From assembly GCA_016932015.1 (NCBI GenBank), contig JAFGDQ010000065.1, positions 1 through 46,922 on the forward strand: a DNA stretch of 46,922 nt. Reading direction: 5' to 3'. The position numbers and the translations under genes are program-made. The DNA comes from Spirochaetota bacterium. Lineage in GTDB: Bacteria > Spirochaetota > UBA4802 > JAFGDQ01. How positions within the stretch are numbered: position 1 is the stretch's first letter; every line of letters begins with the position of its first letter. This document shows, piece after piece, positions 1-8,406 of this stretch. The notes below the pieces were generated by a model, which saw nothing but the letters and a program-made list of their open reading frames with translations, made no database searches and had not been told where the DNA came from.

Positions 1-160
1 AGTCATTATACTTGAAATTTATAGATTAAGTCGTAAAGAGATGTCTTGACTGAGCAGGTCTCTTTAAAAAAACGCTACCAAATTTTTGTTGTTTAAAGAA
101 GATATTATGATCAAATCGATCATATTTTTAGGATAGTTTTGTGAAAAATTTATATATCTG

Positions 161-205
161 ATTACAATTTTGTATTTCACAATACGGAATATTACAATTT
201 TGTAA
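161..205. promoter_or_regulatory. Paired palindromic direct repeats, candidate operator
   Basis: A 14-base unit ATTACAATTTTGTA occurs at 161-174 and again at 191-204, exactly 30 bases apart, or about three helical turns. The second copy extends to a perfect palindrome TTACAA-TT-TTGTAA (192-205). The pair sits directly upstream of the GNAT gene. The phased, palindromic arrangement is typical of dimeric repressor sites. The binding protein is unknown. Confidence 0.45.
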
Positions 206-240
206 TAGTATAAACTGAATTTCTATATCATAAGTCAAAA

Positions 241-705
241 ATGTATAATAAAACAAGATATCATATCAGAAAAGCGGATGAAAAGGACATTCCTGAAATG
301 GTTGATTTACTCGTTCTTCTGTTCAGTCTTGAAGCCGACTTCACAATCAATACTGGAAATCAGACTAAAGGCCTGGAATTTCTTTTAAAGGATAAAAACT
401 CCCATGTACTTGTACTTGAGAATGAAAATGAGAAAATAATCGGCATGACAACAATGCAAATTCTCATTTCTACATCTGAAGGTGGCCGCGTCGGACTGAT
501 CGAAGATGTAATAATCAGCAATGAATACAGAGGCAAAGGAGCCGGAAAAGCCATTATAAATGAAATTAAAAAACTTGCCTGTGACCTGAAATTGACACGG
601 CTTCAATTATTAGCTGATAAAAATAACACCAATGCTATTGAATTTTATAAAAAAATCGGATGGAGAATTACTGATTTGATCTGCTTAAGGCAAATGATAA
701 AATAA
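241..705 (+). CDS. GNAT-family N-acetyltransferase
   Basis: A 154-residue protein with the GNAT fold signature. The acetyl-CoA-binding motif A is visible as the strand ending VGLIEDVIISNEYRGKGAGK (about residues 81-101), where RGKGAG is the pyrophosphate-binding Q/RxxGxG/A loop. The C-terminal NAIEFYKKIGW is motif B. Length is normal for the family, and the acceptor substrate cannot be predicted. The gene stands alone, with a candidate operator upstream (161-205) and an intrinsic terminator directly after the stop. No clear Shine-Dalgarno sequence precedes the ATG, which is common in this window. The family assignment is firm and the function open. Confidence 0.85.
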   Translation: MYNKTRYHIRKADEKDIPEMVDLLVLLFSLEADFTINTGNQTKGLEFLLKDKNSHVLVLENENEKIIGMTTMQILISTSEGGRVGLIEDVIISNEYRGKGAGKAIINEIKKLACDLKLTRLQLLADKNNTNAIEFYKKIGWRITDLICLRQMIK

Positions 706-707
706 GA

Positions 708-735
708 TCTGCAGATTACAACTGCGGAATTTTTT
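708..735 (+). terminator. Rho-independent terminator after the GNAT gene
   Basis: Stem TCTGCAG (708-714) pairs with CTGCGGA (722-728), with one G-U wobble. The loop has seven bases and a run of T follows (730-735). It starts three bases after the stop codon. Confidence 0.65.
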
Positions 736-828
736 ATTATAAAATCATGAAATAATTGAAAAATTTTCGATTATCAATGATTTTGGTATAAAAATAAAAC
801 ATCAATTTATATATATATTTTAATAAAA

Positions 829-881
829 ATCACATTTAAGGTCTTGACATTCTTTCTTTTTTATATAAATATCACATTTAA
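829..881 (+). promoter_or_regulatory. Promoter region with direct repeats upstream of the GntR gene
   Basis: The 11-base unit ATCACATTTAA is present at 829-839 and again at 871-881, 42 bases apart (four helical turns). Between them lies a perfect -35 hexamer TTGACA (844-849) and an AT-rich -10 region (TATAAA at 864-869, which gives a short 14-base spacer). Repeats bracketing a promoter just upstream of a GntR-family gene suggest autoregulation. This is inferred from position only. Confidence 0.4.
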
Positions 882-902
882 TTTAATAATAGTTGAGTAA
901 TT

Positions 903-1649
903 ATGGATGATCAAACAGATATAAAACGCCGGGGATTTATACCAGCGTATATGCAGCTGGTTAATATACTTAAAGAACAGATTGCTGACGGAGTATATCT
1001 TCCCGGTGACCGCCTTCCCTCTGAATCTGAACTATGTAAAAAATACAGAGTCAGCCCGATGACAGTTCGGCGTTCAATAAATGTCCTTATAGACCATAGA
1101 ATTGTTAATACAATACAGGGAAGCGGGACATATGTAAAAGGTCCGGATCTAAACGGTCTCACTTTCAGTATGGATGAATTCAACACTATTTTTACCGACA
1201 GAGGCAATACAAAAGTAAAAATAATTGATGCATTGATAATAAAGTCTGACGAAAGGGCCGCAAAAAAACTTCAGATTGAACCTGGAGCAAAAACAATTCT
1301 GATTAAGCGAGTTTTGATAAACAGAGGTGATCCCATAATTTTTCATAAAGAGCAGCTGGTATACGATCCTAAAAGTCCTGTCATTGAAGCGGAACTTGAA
1401 GTTACTTCGCTGCATGGTCTGTTTGTCGGGACAGGTGAATCCAGACTTAGAAAAGGTAATTTAGTAATAGAAGCTGCTGTTCTTTCCAAAGAAGAAGCAG
1501 AAGTACTTAATACAGTTCCCATGAGTCCGGCGTTCTGCATTGAACATATATTTTTTGATTTTAATGATAAACCTGTTAGCTGGGGACAATTTTTGTGCCG
1601 GGGTGACCGATTTAAATTCAAAACAACTGCAGGCGTAAGCAGCAATTAA
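903..1649 (+). CDS. GntR-family transcriptional regulator, HutC/UTRA type
   Basis: A 248-residue protein. Residues 11-80 form the GntR winged helix-turn-helix: PAYMQLVNILKEQI, then GDRLPSESELCKKYRVS with recognition helix MTVRRSINVL, then the wing QGSGTYV. The rest, about residues 90-240, matches the UTRA effector-binding domain of the HutC/FarR subgroup, including PIIFHKEQLV and a C-terminal RGDRFKF. The family represses or activates transport and catabolic genes in response to small ligands. The next gene starts 22 bases after its stop, so it probably heads the unit with the corrinoid protein and PocR-domain genes. Direct repeats around its promoter suggest autoregulation. The ligand is unknown. 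Confidence 0.88.
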   Translation: MDDQTDIKRRGFIPAYMQLVNILKEQIADGVYLPGDRLPSESELCKKYRVSPMTVRRSINVLIDHRIVNTIQGSGTYVKGPDLNGLTFSMDEFNTIFTDRGNTKVKIIDALIIKSDERAAKKLQIEPGAKTILIKRVLINRGDPIIFHKEQLVYDPKSPVIEAELEVTSLHGLFVGTGESRLRKGNLVIEAAVLSKEEAEVLNTVPMSPAFCIEHIFFDFNDKPVSWGQFLCRGDRFKFKTTAGVSSN

Positions 1650-1671
1650 TATACTAAGATAGGCTATAAAT

Positions 1672-2325
1672 ATGTCATTAACTGAATATCAGGATAAACT
1701 GGTCAGTTTAATTACTGATCTAGAAGAAGAAAATACAATTAAACTTCTGCAGCAACTAATTGATAAAGACGAAAATCCTTTAGAAATTATTGACGTCTGT
1801 CACAAAGGAATGAGTGAAGTCGGCAGATTGTATGAAGAAGGTTCATATTTTATTTCTGGCCTGATTATGGCCGGGGATATTATGCGTCAGGTTAATCAGA
1901 TGCTGTTTCCTTTGATTGAAAACAGTTCCGGGCAGGAACAGACAGGCAGTATTGTATTAGGCACAGTTGAAGGAGATATACATTATATAGGCAAAGACAT
2001 ATTTAAACAATTGGTAAGCGTATATGGATTCACTGTTAATGACTTAGGTGTGGATGTACCTGCAGAAAAATTTCTGGAAGTTACTCTGAAAATTAAACCC
2101 AAAATTGTCGGACTTTCATGCCTGGTATCTGCTGCAATAGTGCCAATGGAGAAAACAATTAGTCTTTTAAAAGAAAACCTTCCTGAAAATATTCAGCCTA
2201 AATATATTATTGGCGGCCAGGTTGACGAACTTGTCTGTAAACAGGTAGGGGCAGATTACTGGGTAAATAATGCCATGGCTGGTGTTCGTATATGCCAGAA
2301 AATCATGGAAGAAAAAAATAACTGA
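1672..2325 (+). CDS. Corrinoid (B12)-binding protein, methyltransferase-corrinoid type
   Basis: A 217-residue protein with the two-part architecture of methyltransferase corrinoid proteins (MtaC/MtbC/MttC type). An N-terminal helical cap (about 1-90) precedes a Rossmann-like B12-binding domain. The lower axial-ligand motif DxHxxG is intact as D102-I-H104-Y-I-G107, inside GTVEGDIHYIGKD. The usual HDIGKN is altered to HYIGKD. Such proteins carry methyl groups between a substrate methyltransferase and a second acceptor. No MtaB/MttB-like methyltransferase or reductive activase lies in this window, so it is an orphan here. It follows the GntR gene and precedes a PocR-domain gene, so it could serve a distant methyltransferase or act in cobalamin-dependent sensing. 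The family is firm and the role inferred. Confidence 0.85.
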   Translation: MSLTEYQDKLVSLITDLEEENTIKLLQQLIDKDENPLEIIDVCHKGMSEVGRLYEEGSYFISGLIMAGDIMRQVNQMLFPLIENSSGQEQTGSIVLGTVEGDIHYIGKDIFKQLVSVYGFTVNDLGVDVPAEKFLEVTLKIKPKIVGLSCLVSAAIVPMEKTISLLKENLPENIQPKYIIGGQVDELVCKQVGADYWVNNAMAGVRICQKIMEEKNN

Positions 2326-2362
2326 TAAATTTTACTCTTTATAAAATGGAGATGCGGTAAGT

Positions 2363-2863
2363 ATGAAGCTTAATGATTTAATTCCTTCTGACAAACTCAA
2401 TGCCCTTGAAAAAGCTATTTATAAAAAATCAGGGCTTAATGTTTCTGTTTTTGATGAAGAAGGAAACGTGATTTCAAGTTATAATGAATGGGCAAATAAA
2501 TTATGCCCGGTAATAAAAGGAAATGAAAAAAGTAAAAATGTAATCTGTACAAATGCGAATAATAATATAAGCATGATGGCCAGAAATTCAAAAAAGCCGG
2601 TTACAGAAGAATGTGATGCCGGATTACTGAAATTTTCTGTTCCGGTTTTTGCTGATGAAAATTTTCTCGGTACAATTAGCGGATGCGGACTGTTGCCTGA
2701 AGATGAAGGCTGTGAAGTCGATACTTTTCTGCTGAATAAACTGGCCGGCCTAGATGAAAACGAAGCTAAGGAACTTTCAAAAGACATCAAAACTATCTCA
2801 ACTGAAAATGTTGACTCCGTAATACGGTTTATTCAGGATGAACTTAGCAGGCTGACAAAATAA
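2363..2863 (+). CDS. Stand-alone PocR sensory-domain protein
   Basis: A 166-residue protein that is almost entirely one PocR domain. Seen are the Asp-Gly turn FDEEGN near residue 31, conserved cysteines in KLCPVI, NVICTN and EECDAG, and the GLLKFSVPVFADENFLGTISGCG core. In other proteins this PAS-like domain precedes AraC or histidine-kinase outputs and senses small organic ligands. No output domain is present here. A GGAG Shine-Dalgarno lies 11 bases before the ATG. The gene follows the corrinoid protein by 37 bases in the same direction, which suggests a shared transcript with the GntR regulator. The domain is recognised with good confidence, and its role as sensor or ligand carrier is inference. 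Confidence 0.75.
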   Translation: MKLNDLIPSDKLNALEKAIYKKSGLNVSVFDEEGNVISSYNEWANKLCPVIKGNEKSKNVICTNANNNISMMARNSKKPVTEECDAGLLKFSVPVFADENFLGTISGCGLLPEDEGCEVDTFLLNKLAGLDENEAKELSKDIKTISTENVDSVIRFIQDELSRLTK

Positions 2864-2868
2864 TAAAT

Positions 2869-3038
2869 TATCCCCGCAGCAAACAGACCGTGTAAAAACC
2901 TGAAATATCACCACAAAGATTACGAAGTCTGGAATGTATATTATCAAGTATAGTTTTTGAGTTATTTTTTCCTGGTGTACTTCGTGATCTTCGTGTTAAA
3001 ATTATTTCTTTTCATACAGTTTCAAAACCGCGGGGATA
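2869..3038. repeat. MITE-like or large-hairpin inverted-repeat element
   Basis: This gene-free segment has nested inverted repeats. The outer arms are TATCCCCGC (2869-2877) and GCGGGGATA (3030-3038). The inner arms are CACAAAGATTACGAAG (2912-2927) and CTTCGTGATCTTCGTG (2980-2995), which match at 14 of 16 positions when inverted. The two halves share the same order of blocks, so the whole folds as an imperfect hairpin of about 170 bases. It encodes no protein and lies between convergent genes. Similar CACGAAG-rich palindromic repeats are dispersed in many bacterial genomes. It may be a non-autonomous mobile element and may also act as a transcription end. Confidence 0.6.
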
Positions 3039-3054
3039 GCCTCGTTCTCATTTA

Positions 3055-3798
3055 TTACTCTTCATGATCCATTCCCCACATTTTAAAAACCTGTTTATAA
3101 ATATCAGGCTGCGGAAAATCGGCCTGCATCATCATCTGTTCATGAGCGAACATTGATTCTTTATCAAATTTTTCAAGATTTTCCATGAATCCGGACATTT
3201 TTGCAGCTGGTATTGAAAAAATCATTTCTCCCGGCTGAGTCAATGCTCGAACATATTCACCCGGATCAGGTAAATTAATCCAGTATTCATTATTTAATAT
3301 AGGCGTTGTAATAGCAAAAGCGCAGGATTGATAAAAGAAATTGGATTTAACATCAGGCCTTTCCTCTTCTTTCAGTGACAGGAGCATATCTCTAAGCTGA
3401 TTGGTACTGCAGTAAACAAGAACAACGTCCGGCTCGAAAGTTGAGGTTTTGAGTGGTGCTGTAAGCATACCTATATATCTTCCGTATTCGAAACAGTCGA
3501 ATTTAATATTTTTTTTTGCAGCCGGATCGTCTGCCATAGGAACCAGTCCGTAAGCCATTGGCGGCCCGATACACCAGTTGTCCTCTTTCAGCATTGCTAC
3601 TGTCATTCTGTCTCTTCTTGAAAGGCTGAATACCTGGCATTGAGCATAATGTATGTTCTTGTCTTTTTTCGGTCTGAAGGTATCCTCAGGAATCTGAGAT
3701 TCGTTTTCCAGCATTTTCACGGCAATCGGAGATGTCTGTAAACACATCATTGTTTCCAGCCGCTCACCATATGTATTATATTCTTTAACAGTACTCAT
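3055..3798 (-). CDS. DUF169-family protein
   Basis: A 247-residue soluble protein that resembles DUF169 proteins of anaerobic bacteria and archaea. Seen are SPIAVKML near the N-terminus, HYAQCQVFSLSRR, the central NWCIGPPMAYGL and the C-terminal half around EYVRALTQPGEMIFSIP. The family has no established reaction. I chose the ATG at 3798 because AAAGGA lies nine bases upstream of it. An upstream in-frame TTG at 3828 would add ten residues but has no ribosome binding site. The gene is convergent with the PocR-domain gene across the repeat element, and the link to the corrinoid genes is only by proximity. Confidence 0.7.
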   Translation of the reverse strand: MSTVKEYNTYGERLETMMCLQTSPIAVKMLENESQIPEDTFRPKKDKNIHYAQCQVFSLSRRDRMTVAMLKEDNWCIGPPMAYGLVPMADDPAAKKNIKFDCFEYGRYIGMLTAPLKTSTFEPDVVLVYCSTNQLRDMLLSLKEEERPDVKSNFFYQSCAFAITTPILNNEYWINLPDPGEYVRALTQPGEMIFSIPAAKMSGFMENLEKFDKESMFAHEQMMMQADFPQPDIYKQVFKMWGMDHEE

Positions 3799-4041
3799 AA
3801 TAGATTTTCCTTTATTTTGTAATCGCAAAATCAGTTTAACTTATTAAGCGGTTTTTTAAAATATGTCAACATAATAAAATCCTGAAATAATAAACAGAAA
3901 TTATTTTTATTTATATTTAATGAATCTCATTAAATTATGATTGATTTTTATTTTTTAGGAACCATAGCCTCTGTCTTTTAAACAGGATAATCATTTTTAT
4001 CTGTATTGCCTTAATTAAAAGTTAAAGATATTCTATATATA

Positions 4042-4069
4042 TTGACGAATTTTCTGCATAATATATAAA
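4042..4069 (+). promoter_or_regulatory. Sigma-70-type promoter for the radical SAM and ligase pair
   Basis: TTGACG (4042-4047) and TATAAA (4064-4069) are separated by 16 bases, about 50 bases before the start codon at 4123. The intergenic stretch 3829-4122 holds nothing else that I recognise. Confidence 0.5.
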
Positions 4070-4122
4070 TTGTATCTTAAAACAGATTGATGTATTAATA
4101 TCTTAATAAGAATAACATATAA

Positions 4123-5664
4123 ATGGCAAACAAATTAAAATCCAAAAGATACGGCTCCGGTGATTCATTTAAAAAAATATATCTCATAGCTCCTGAACAC
4201 CCTGAAAATTTCTGGTCAATGCAGGGAACAGTGGAATTATTCGGCGCAAAAACGCTTATGCCTAATGCAGCTCTCGCAACTTTGATGGCATTAACTCCTG
4301 AAGAGTGTAATATTGAATATATCTTATGCGATGAGAATGTCTCAAAAATAAATTTCAACTTTAAGTGCGATCTGGTTGCCGTTACAGGCAGTACACTTCA
4401 CTGCAAAAGAATAATTGAAATATGTAATACGTTCCGTTCCAGGGGTGTAAAAGTAGCTCTTGGCGGTACCTATGCAACAATCAATGAAGATTTGTGTAAA
4501 AATCTTGCTGATTATCTTTTTATTGGTGAAGGAGAATACACATGGCCTGAGTTTTTGAAGGAATGGACTACAGGTAATGCACGTTCTGTATATATTCAGC
4601 ACGAATATATTGATATGAAAGACAGTCCCGCACCGGACTGGGATCTTATTGATTCAGATGATTATTTAAATATCAATATTCAGACAAGCAGAGGCTGCCC
4701 TAATCAATGCGAATTTTGCGATGTGATACAGTATGTCGGCAGAAAATACCGTATCAAGACTTCAGATCAAATACTTGAAGAAATAAAAACCGCGCATAGT
4801 AAAGGGGCACGTTCAATATTCTTTTCTGATGATAATTTTCTCGGTAACAAAAACTTTACTCTTGAACTCTTACCTAAAATAATTGAATGGAATTCCAGGC
4901 AGACAAGGCCGGTTTCGTTTTCAACTCAGATAACATTACAGGTTGCTGATGATGAAAGTCTTTTAAAAATGTTTGCTGATGCAAAATTTTCCGTACTGTT
5001 TCTCGGAGTGGAGACAGTACGCAAAGAAAGCCTTAAGGAAGTTAAAAAAGAACACAATTTAAAACATGATTTAAATCAGAGAATAAAGAGAATTTCCCGT
5101 TACGGAATTGTGCCTTTCATTGGACTGATTGTCGGTTTTGATAATGATGATATATCAATTTTTGATGACCTTTATGAATTCATTGATGAAACTTATAATC
5201 CGATTGTTGGGATCAGTCTTCTAAATGCACCGAAGAATACCCCGTTATATAAAAGGCTGAAAGCAGATAACCGCATCATTGGTGATGATTTTTCAGGTGA
5301 ATGGCAGCTCGCCACAAATGTTATCCCTAAACAGATGACTATAGAAATACTGACTGATAATTACTGGAAACTGTTTAAAAAGATATACGATCCTGATTTT
5401 TTTAATCAACGCTGCGACAGATGGCTGAGGAATATAAATTATTTTACAAAAATATACACAAATAAAAAATCTGATCCAAGACAATTGTTTAATATTTTTA
5501 AAATAATCAAATTTTTAATATTCAATGCTGATTCTGAAATGCGGTCAGTTTTTATAAAAAATATTAAAAATACTTACAGGATCAATCCTTTACTGATGAA
5601 AAGAATCTTTACTCTGCTTGCTCAGTACAGGCATTTTTATGATTTTGTTATGAAATATAATTAA
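4123..5664 (+). CDS. Radical SAM protein, cobalamin-binding type with DUF4070-like tail
   Basis: A 513-residue protein with three parts. Residues 15-150 form a B12-binding-like Rossmann domain without DxHxxG, as is normal for this class. The radical SAM core carries C192-PNQ-C196-EF-C199, which binds the 4Fe-4S cluster. The C-terminal region with PKQMTIEILTDNYWKLFKKIY resembles DUF4070, the tail of hopanoid C-methylases such as HpnP and of BchE-like enzymes. Members often methylate unactivated carbons or rearrange lipids and tetrapyrroles. The ligase gene begins 38 bases downstream, so the two are probably co-transcribed and form the first unit of the lipid locus. Class is certain, but substrate and reaction are not. 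It need not be a hopanoid enzyme. Confidence 0.82.
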   Translation: MANKLKSKRYGSGDSFKKIYLIAPEHPENFWSMQGTVELFGAKTLMPNAALATLMALTPEECNIEYILCDENVSKINFNFKCDLVAVTGSTLHCKRIIEICNTFRSRGVKVALGGTYATINEDLCKNLADYLFIGEGEYTWPEFLKEWTTGNARSVYIQHEYIDMKDSPAPDWDLIDSDDYLNINIQTSRGCPNQCEFCDVIQYVGRKYRIKTSDQILEEIKTAHSKGARSIFFSDDNFLGNKNFTLELLPKIIEWNSRQTRPVSFSTQITLQVADDESLLKMFADAKFSVLFLGVETVRKESLKEVKKEHNLKHDLNQRIKRISRYGIVPFIGLIVGFDNDDISIFDDLYEFIDETYNPIVGISLLNAPKNTPLYKRLKADNRIIGDDFSGEWQLATNVIPKQMTIEILTDNYWKLFKKIYDPDFFNQRCDRWLRNINYFTKIYTNKKSDPRQLFNIFKIIKFLIFNADSEMRSVFIKNIKNTYRINPLLMKRIFTLLAQYRHFYDFVMKYN

Positions 5665-5702
5665 ACAAATATCAATCAATACCAAATAAAAAATAGTTAC
5701 CT

Positions 5703-7067
5703 ATGAACCTTGAAATGAATTTTTTAAAATATTATGAAAAATTATTGAACGGGCCGGATATTCCGGAGAATAATTATGTTGTATCCGGTTTTTCATATGC
5801 TGACATTTATGAATTTGCATCTGGTTTGCTGAATATATTCAACAAAAATACCGAAAATGAGACTCTCTGCTTATGCACTGACAATAAAGCATACATTGCA
5901 GCTTCACTTCTTGCGTCAATTGCGGGAGGCCCCGCAGTTTTACTGCCCCATGCCTACAGTAATAATGTAATTAAAGAAATGAAAGACTCAATTGGATTTG
6001 ATTATCTTTTTACAGATATTCCTGAAAGAATTTCAATTAATACTCAGATAATTCTGCCGGAGCATGTAAAAAAAGATAAAATTTCACTTACAATAAAACG
6101 TGATACAGACTCTTTATTTTTGAAATTATTTACGGGCGGTTCTACAGGAAAACCTAAAGTATGGTACAAAACACCTGAAAATGTTCTTTCTGAATCGATG
6201 TATCATGCAGATAAGCTGAGAATAACCCAAAATGATATTGTACTTTCCACAGTACCCCCCCAGCATATTTACGGTCTGCTTTTTTCCGTACTCATGCCTT
6301 TTATAGCAGGCAGCAAAGTAACTGATAAAGTATGTGTATTGCCCAGTGAGATCATTGCAAATATTAATGAATATTCTGCATCCGTTATGATCAGCATACC
6401 CTTGCATTATCGAGCTTTGAAAGGAAGCGATTTTAAAGTTCCCAGCTTGAGAGCAGTTTTGTCTTCAGGCGGGAACCTGGATATTGAAGACGCGAAAGCA
6501 TTTTACAAACAGACAGGAGTTGAAGTACTTGAAATTTTCGGCTCTACTGAAACAGGCGGAATAGCTACAAGATATAATTCCGGCGCTGATATTCCATGGC
6601 GGATTATGGACAATAAGGAATGGAAAATTAAATCTGAACAACTTTGTATTAAATCAACATTCATTTCTCCGGATGTTCCAAAAGATAACGATAACTTTTT
6701 TATGACCGGAGATCGTGTTGAAAAAATAGATGACAGCAGTTTCAAACATCTTGGAAGATCAGACGGTATAATAAAGGTTGCCGGTAAACGTGTTGACCTT
6801 GATGAAGTGGAAAATGTATTAAAAAAAATACCGGAAGTTAATGACGCAGTAGTAATAGCAATTCCTGTTACAAGCGGAAGAGAAAATGATATTGTAGCGG
6901 TTATCGAAGGCAGTGCCGATCTTTCATCAATAAGGCAGAAGGCAGTTAAGATGCTTGAACCATACTCGGTTCCAAGAAAGATAAAGATTGTTGAGAAGAT
7001 TCCTGTACTGTCAACCGGTAAATATGACCGCCTGAAAATACAGTCTCTCTTTACTGCTAAAGAATAA
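5703..7067 (+). CDS. AMP-forming acyl/aryl-CoA or acyl-ACP ligase (ANL family)
   Basis: A 454-residue adenylating enzyme with all core motifs. The P-loop is TGGSTGK (144-150), A5 is FGSTETG (279-285), A7 is TGD (335-337), the hinge is GRSDGIIKVAGKRV (351-364), and the catalytic lysine is K440 in STGKYDR. It is shorter than most ANL enzymes (500-550 residues) but close to ligases of aryl-polyene clusters such as ApeH, which load the starter acid onto an ACP. It follows a radical SAM gene by 38 bases. The likely role is activation of the starter unit for the ketosynthases encoded further right. No aromatic ammonia lyase or chorismate lyase is visible nearby, so the starter may not be the classical 4-hydroxyphenyl acid. 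Confidence 0.82.
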   Translation: MNLEMNFLKYYEKLLNGPDIPENNYVVSGFSYADIYEFASGLLNIFNKNTENETLCLCTDNKAYIAASLLASIAGGPAVLLPHAYSNNVIKEMKDSIGFDYLFTDIPERISINTQIILPEHVKKDKISLTIKRDTDSLFLKLFTGGSTGKPKVWYKTPENVLSESMYHADKLRITQNDIVLSTVPPQHIYGLLFSVLMPFIAGSKVTDKVCVLPSEIIANINEYSASVMISIPLHYRALKGSDFKVPSLRAVLSSGGNLDIEDAKAFYKQTGVEVLEIFGSTETGGIATRYNSGADIPWRIMDNKEWKIKSEQLCIKSTFISPDVPKDNDNFFMTGDRVEKIDDSSFKHLGRSDGIIKVAGKRVDLDEVENVLKKIPEVNDAVVIAIPVTSGRENDIVAVIEGSADLSSIRQKAVKMLEPYSVPRKIKIVEKIPVLSTGKYDRLKIQSLFTAKE

Positions 7068-7109
7068 ATATTCTTTCAAATAAATGTTTTCTCACTAAAA
7101 TATAAAAAA

Positions 7110-8396
7110 TTATCTGTTCCCTTTAAGTACCTGCATCAATTTATCAATTACTTCTTTTTCTGTAAGTATGCTGTTGTGGTCAGCATTATATCCGTAAATG
7201 CCTTTTGCTTCTGAATATACCCTGCTGTCAAGAGCCCGTCCTTTGGATGTTTTATCAAGTTTCCCGTAAAAAAGATAATAATCCATGCCCCGGGGTATAT
7301 TTTTTTTCAGATTTGTTTTAATAAACATACTTTGTTCAGATACATCTATCCAGCTTGGTATTACATAGGGTGAAGTTTTCAATCCGGCATTTGCGCTGCC
7401 GAATCCCGACCATGGTGTGGCTAACGTGATAAATGCTTTGATATAATTATCAGTCCTGTATTTTTTTTCAATTACAGAATAACCGCTATAATAATTGGTA
7501 ATCATAGACCTTGAAACCAGTCCCCCCATACTGTGAGCAATCAAATACATCTTTTTAAATCCAAATACGGACTTAAGATTATTAATTTTCAAATATAGTA
7601 ATTCAGATAGCATAGGCAGTCTCATGCCTGAAGGGTAATAAAAGAAAATAAGCTGATAATCAGATTTTCTGAGTCTCACATAAAGGTTTGCAAAATCATG
7701 AGGAGATCCCTGAGCGCCATGAACAAACAGCACCGGAATTTTTTTCGGGTTATAATCCTCAGTTAAATAAATATTCGCACCAAATGCTTTCATAAATAAA
7801 GACGGATGCCACCATCCGATTTTGGCATTATCAGGTGAAAATATTTCACTGTATAACTTTCTCACCTGTCCGTTTTTCCCGATGTACTCAACGCTTTCAT
7901 AATTATATTCTACGGAAAAACCTGACGGAAGCTTTGTAATACCGTTCACAATTTTTAAATTTATATTACTTTTTATTTCATTGTCTGTTAAATGGATTAT
8001 ATCAGGTTTTCCATAAGTTCCGATTACTTCATTTTCCTTAAATAGAAAATCATTATTTAAATCAGCAAAAACATACAGATAATAATCTCCGGCAGGAAGA
8101 TACAGCATAAATTCATCTGTTCTATCAAGGATAGAGTGATGAGAAGACACATCTTTTTTCTTACCTGACACTTTAGCCGGGTATGCGGAAATAACCACAG
8201 CCTGCTGATTTTGTGAAATTGCAGGAGGTAAATCGATTTTACCCATAATCACGGAAGAATTGATTTCAGGATATTTTTTTATATCAACGGACTTGCCGTT
8301 CTTGACTCTGAATAAATCACTTTTATTAAAGTCGAATATTGAACACGACGCAGACAGGAAAAGAAGGCAAATTGTAAGAAGTAATACTTTTTGCAT
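7110..8396 (-). CDS. Lipoprotein alpha/beta hydrolase (lipase/esterase-like)
   Basis: A 428-residue protein. The N-terminus has a lipoprotein signal with lipobox LSASC and lipidated C18, so it should sit in the periplasm or outer membrane. Residues 30-190 are a beta-rich region of unclear function. The hydrolase domain begins at IPVLFVHGAQGSP, the oxyanion-hole region. The nucleophile elbow is AHSMGG with Ser289, and the likely catalytic histidine is His407 in NADHNS. This resembles triacylglycerol-lipase-type folds acting on lipids. The ankyrin lipoprotein gene ends ten bases upstream, so they are probably co-transcribed. It sits inside the lipid locus, where remodelling or turnover of the product is possible but unproven. 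Confidence 0.78.
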   Translation of the reverse strand: MQKVLLLTICLLFLSASCSIFDFNKSDLFRVKNGKSVDIKKYPEINSSVIMGKIDLPPAISQNQQAVVISAYPAKVSGKKKDVSSHHSILDRTDEFMLYLPAGDYYLYVFADLNNDFLFKENEVIGTYGKPDIIHLTDNEIKSNINLKIVNGITKLPSGFSVEYNYESVEYIGKNGQVRKLYSEIFSPDNAKIGWWHPSLFMKAFGANIYLTEDYNPKKIPVLFVHGAQGSPHDFANLYVRLRKSDYQLIFFYYPSGMRLPMLSELLYLKINNLKSVFGFKKMYLIAHSMGGLVSRSMITNYYSGYSVIEKKYRTDNYIKAFITLATPWSGFGSANAGLKTSPYVIPSWIDVSEQSMFIKTNLKKNIPRGMDYYLFYGKLDKTSKGRALDSRVYSEAKGIYGYNADHNSILTEKEVIDKLMQVLKGNR

Positions 8397-8406
8397 AAAA
8401 ATGTCT

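Noticed and set aside
4123..5664. Hopanoid C-methylase
   Set aside because: The DUF4070-like tail is suggestive, but no squalene-hopene cyclase or hpn genes are present; only the broad class is supported.
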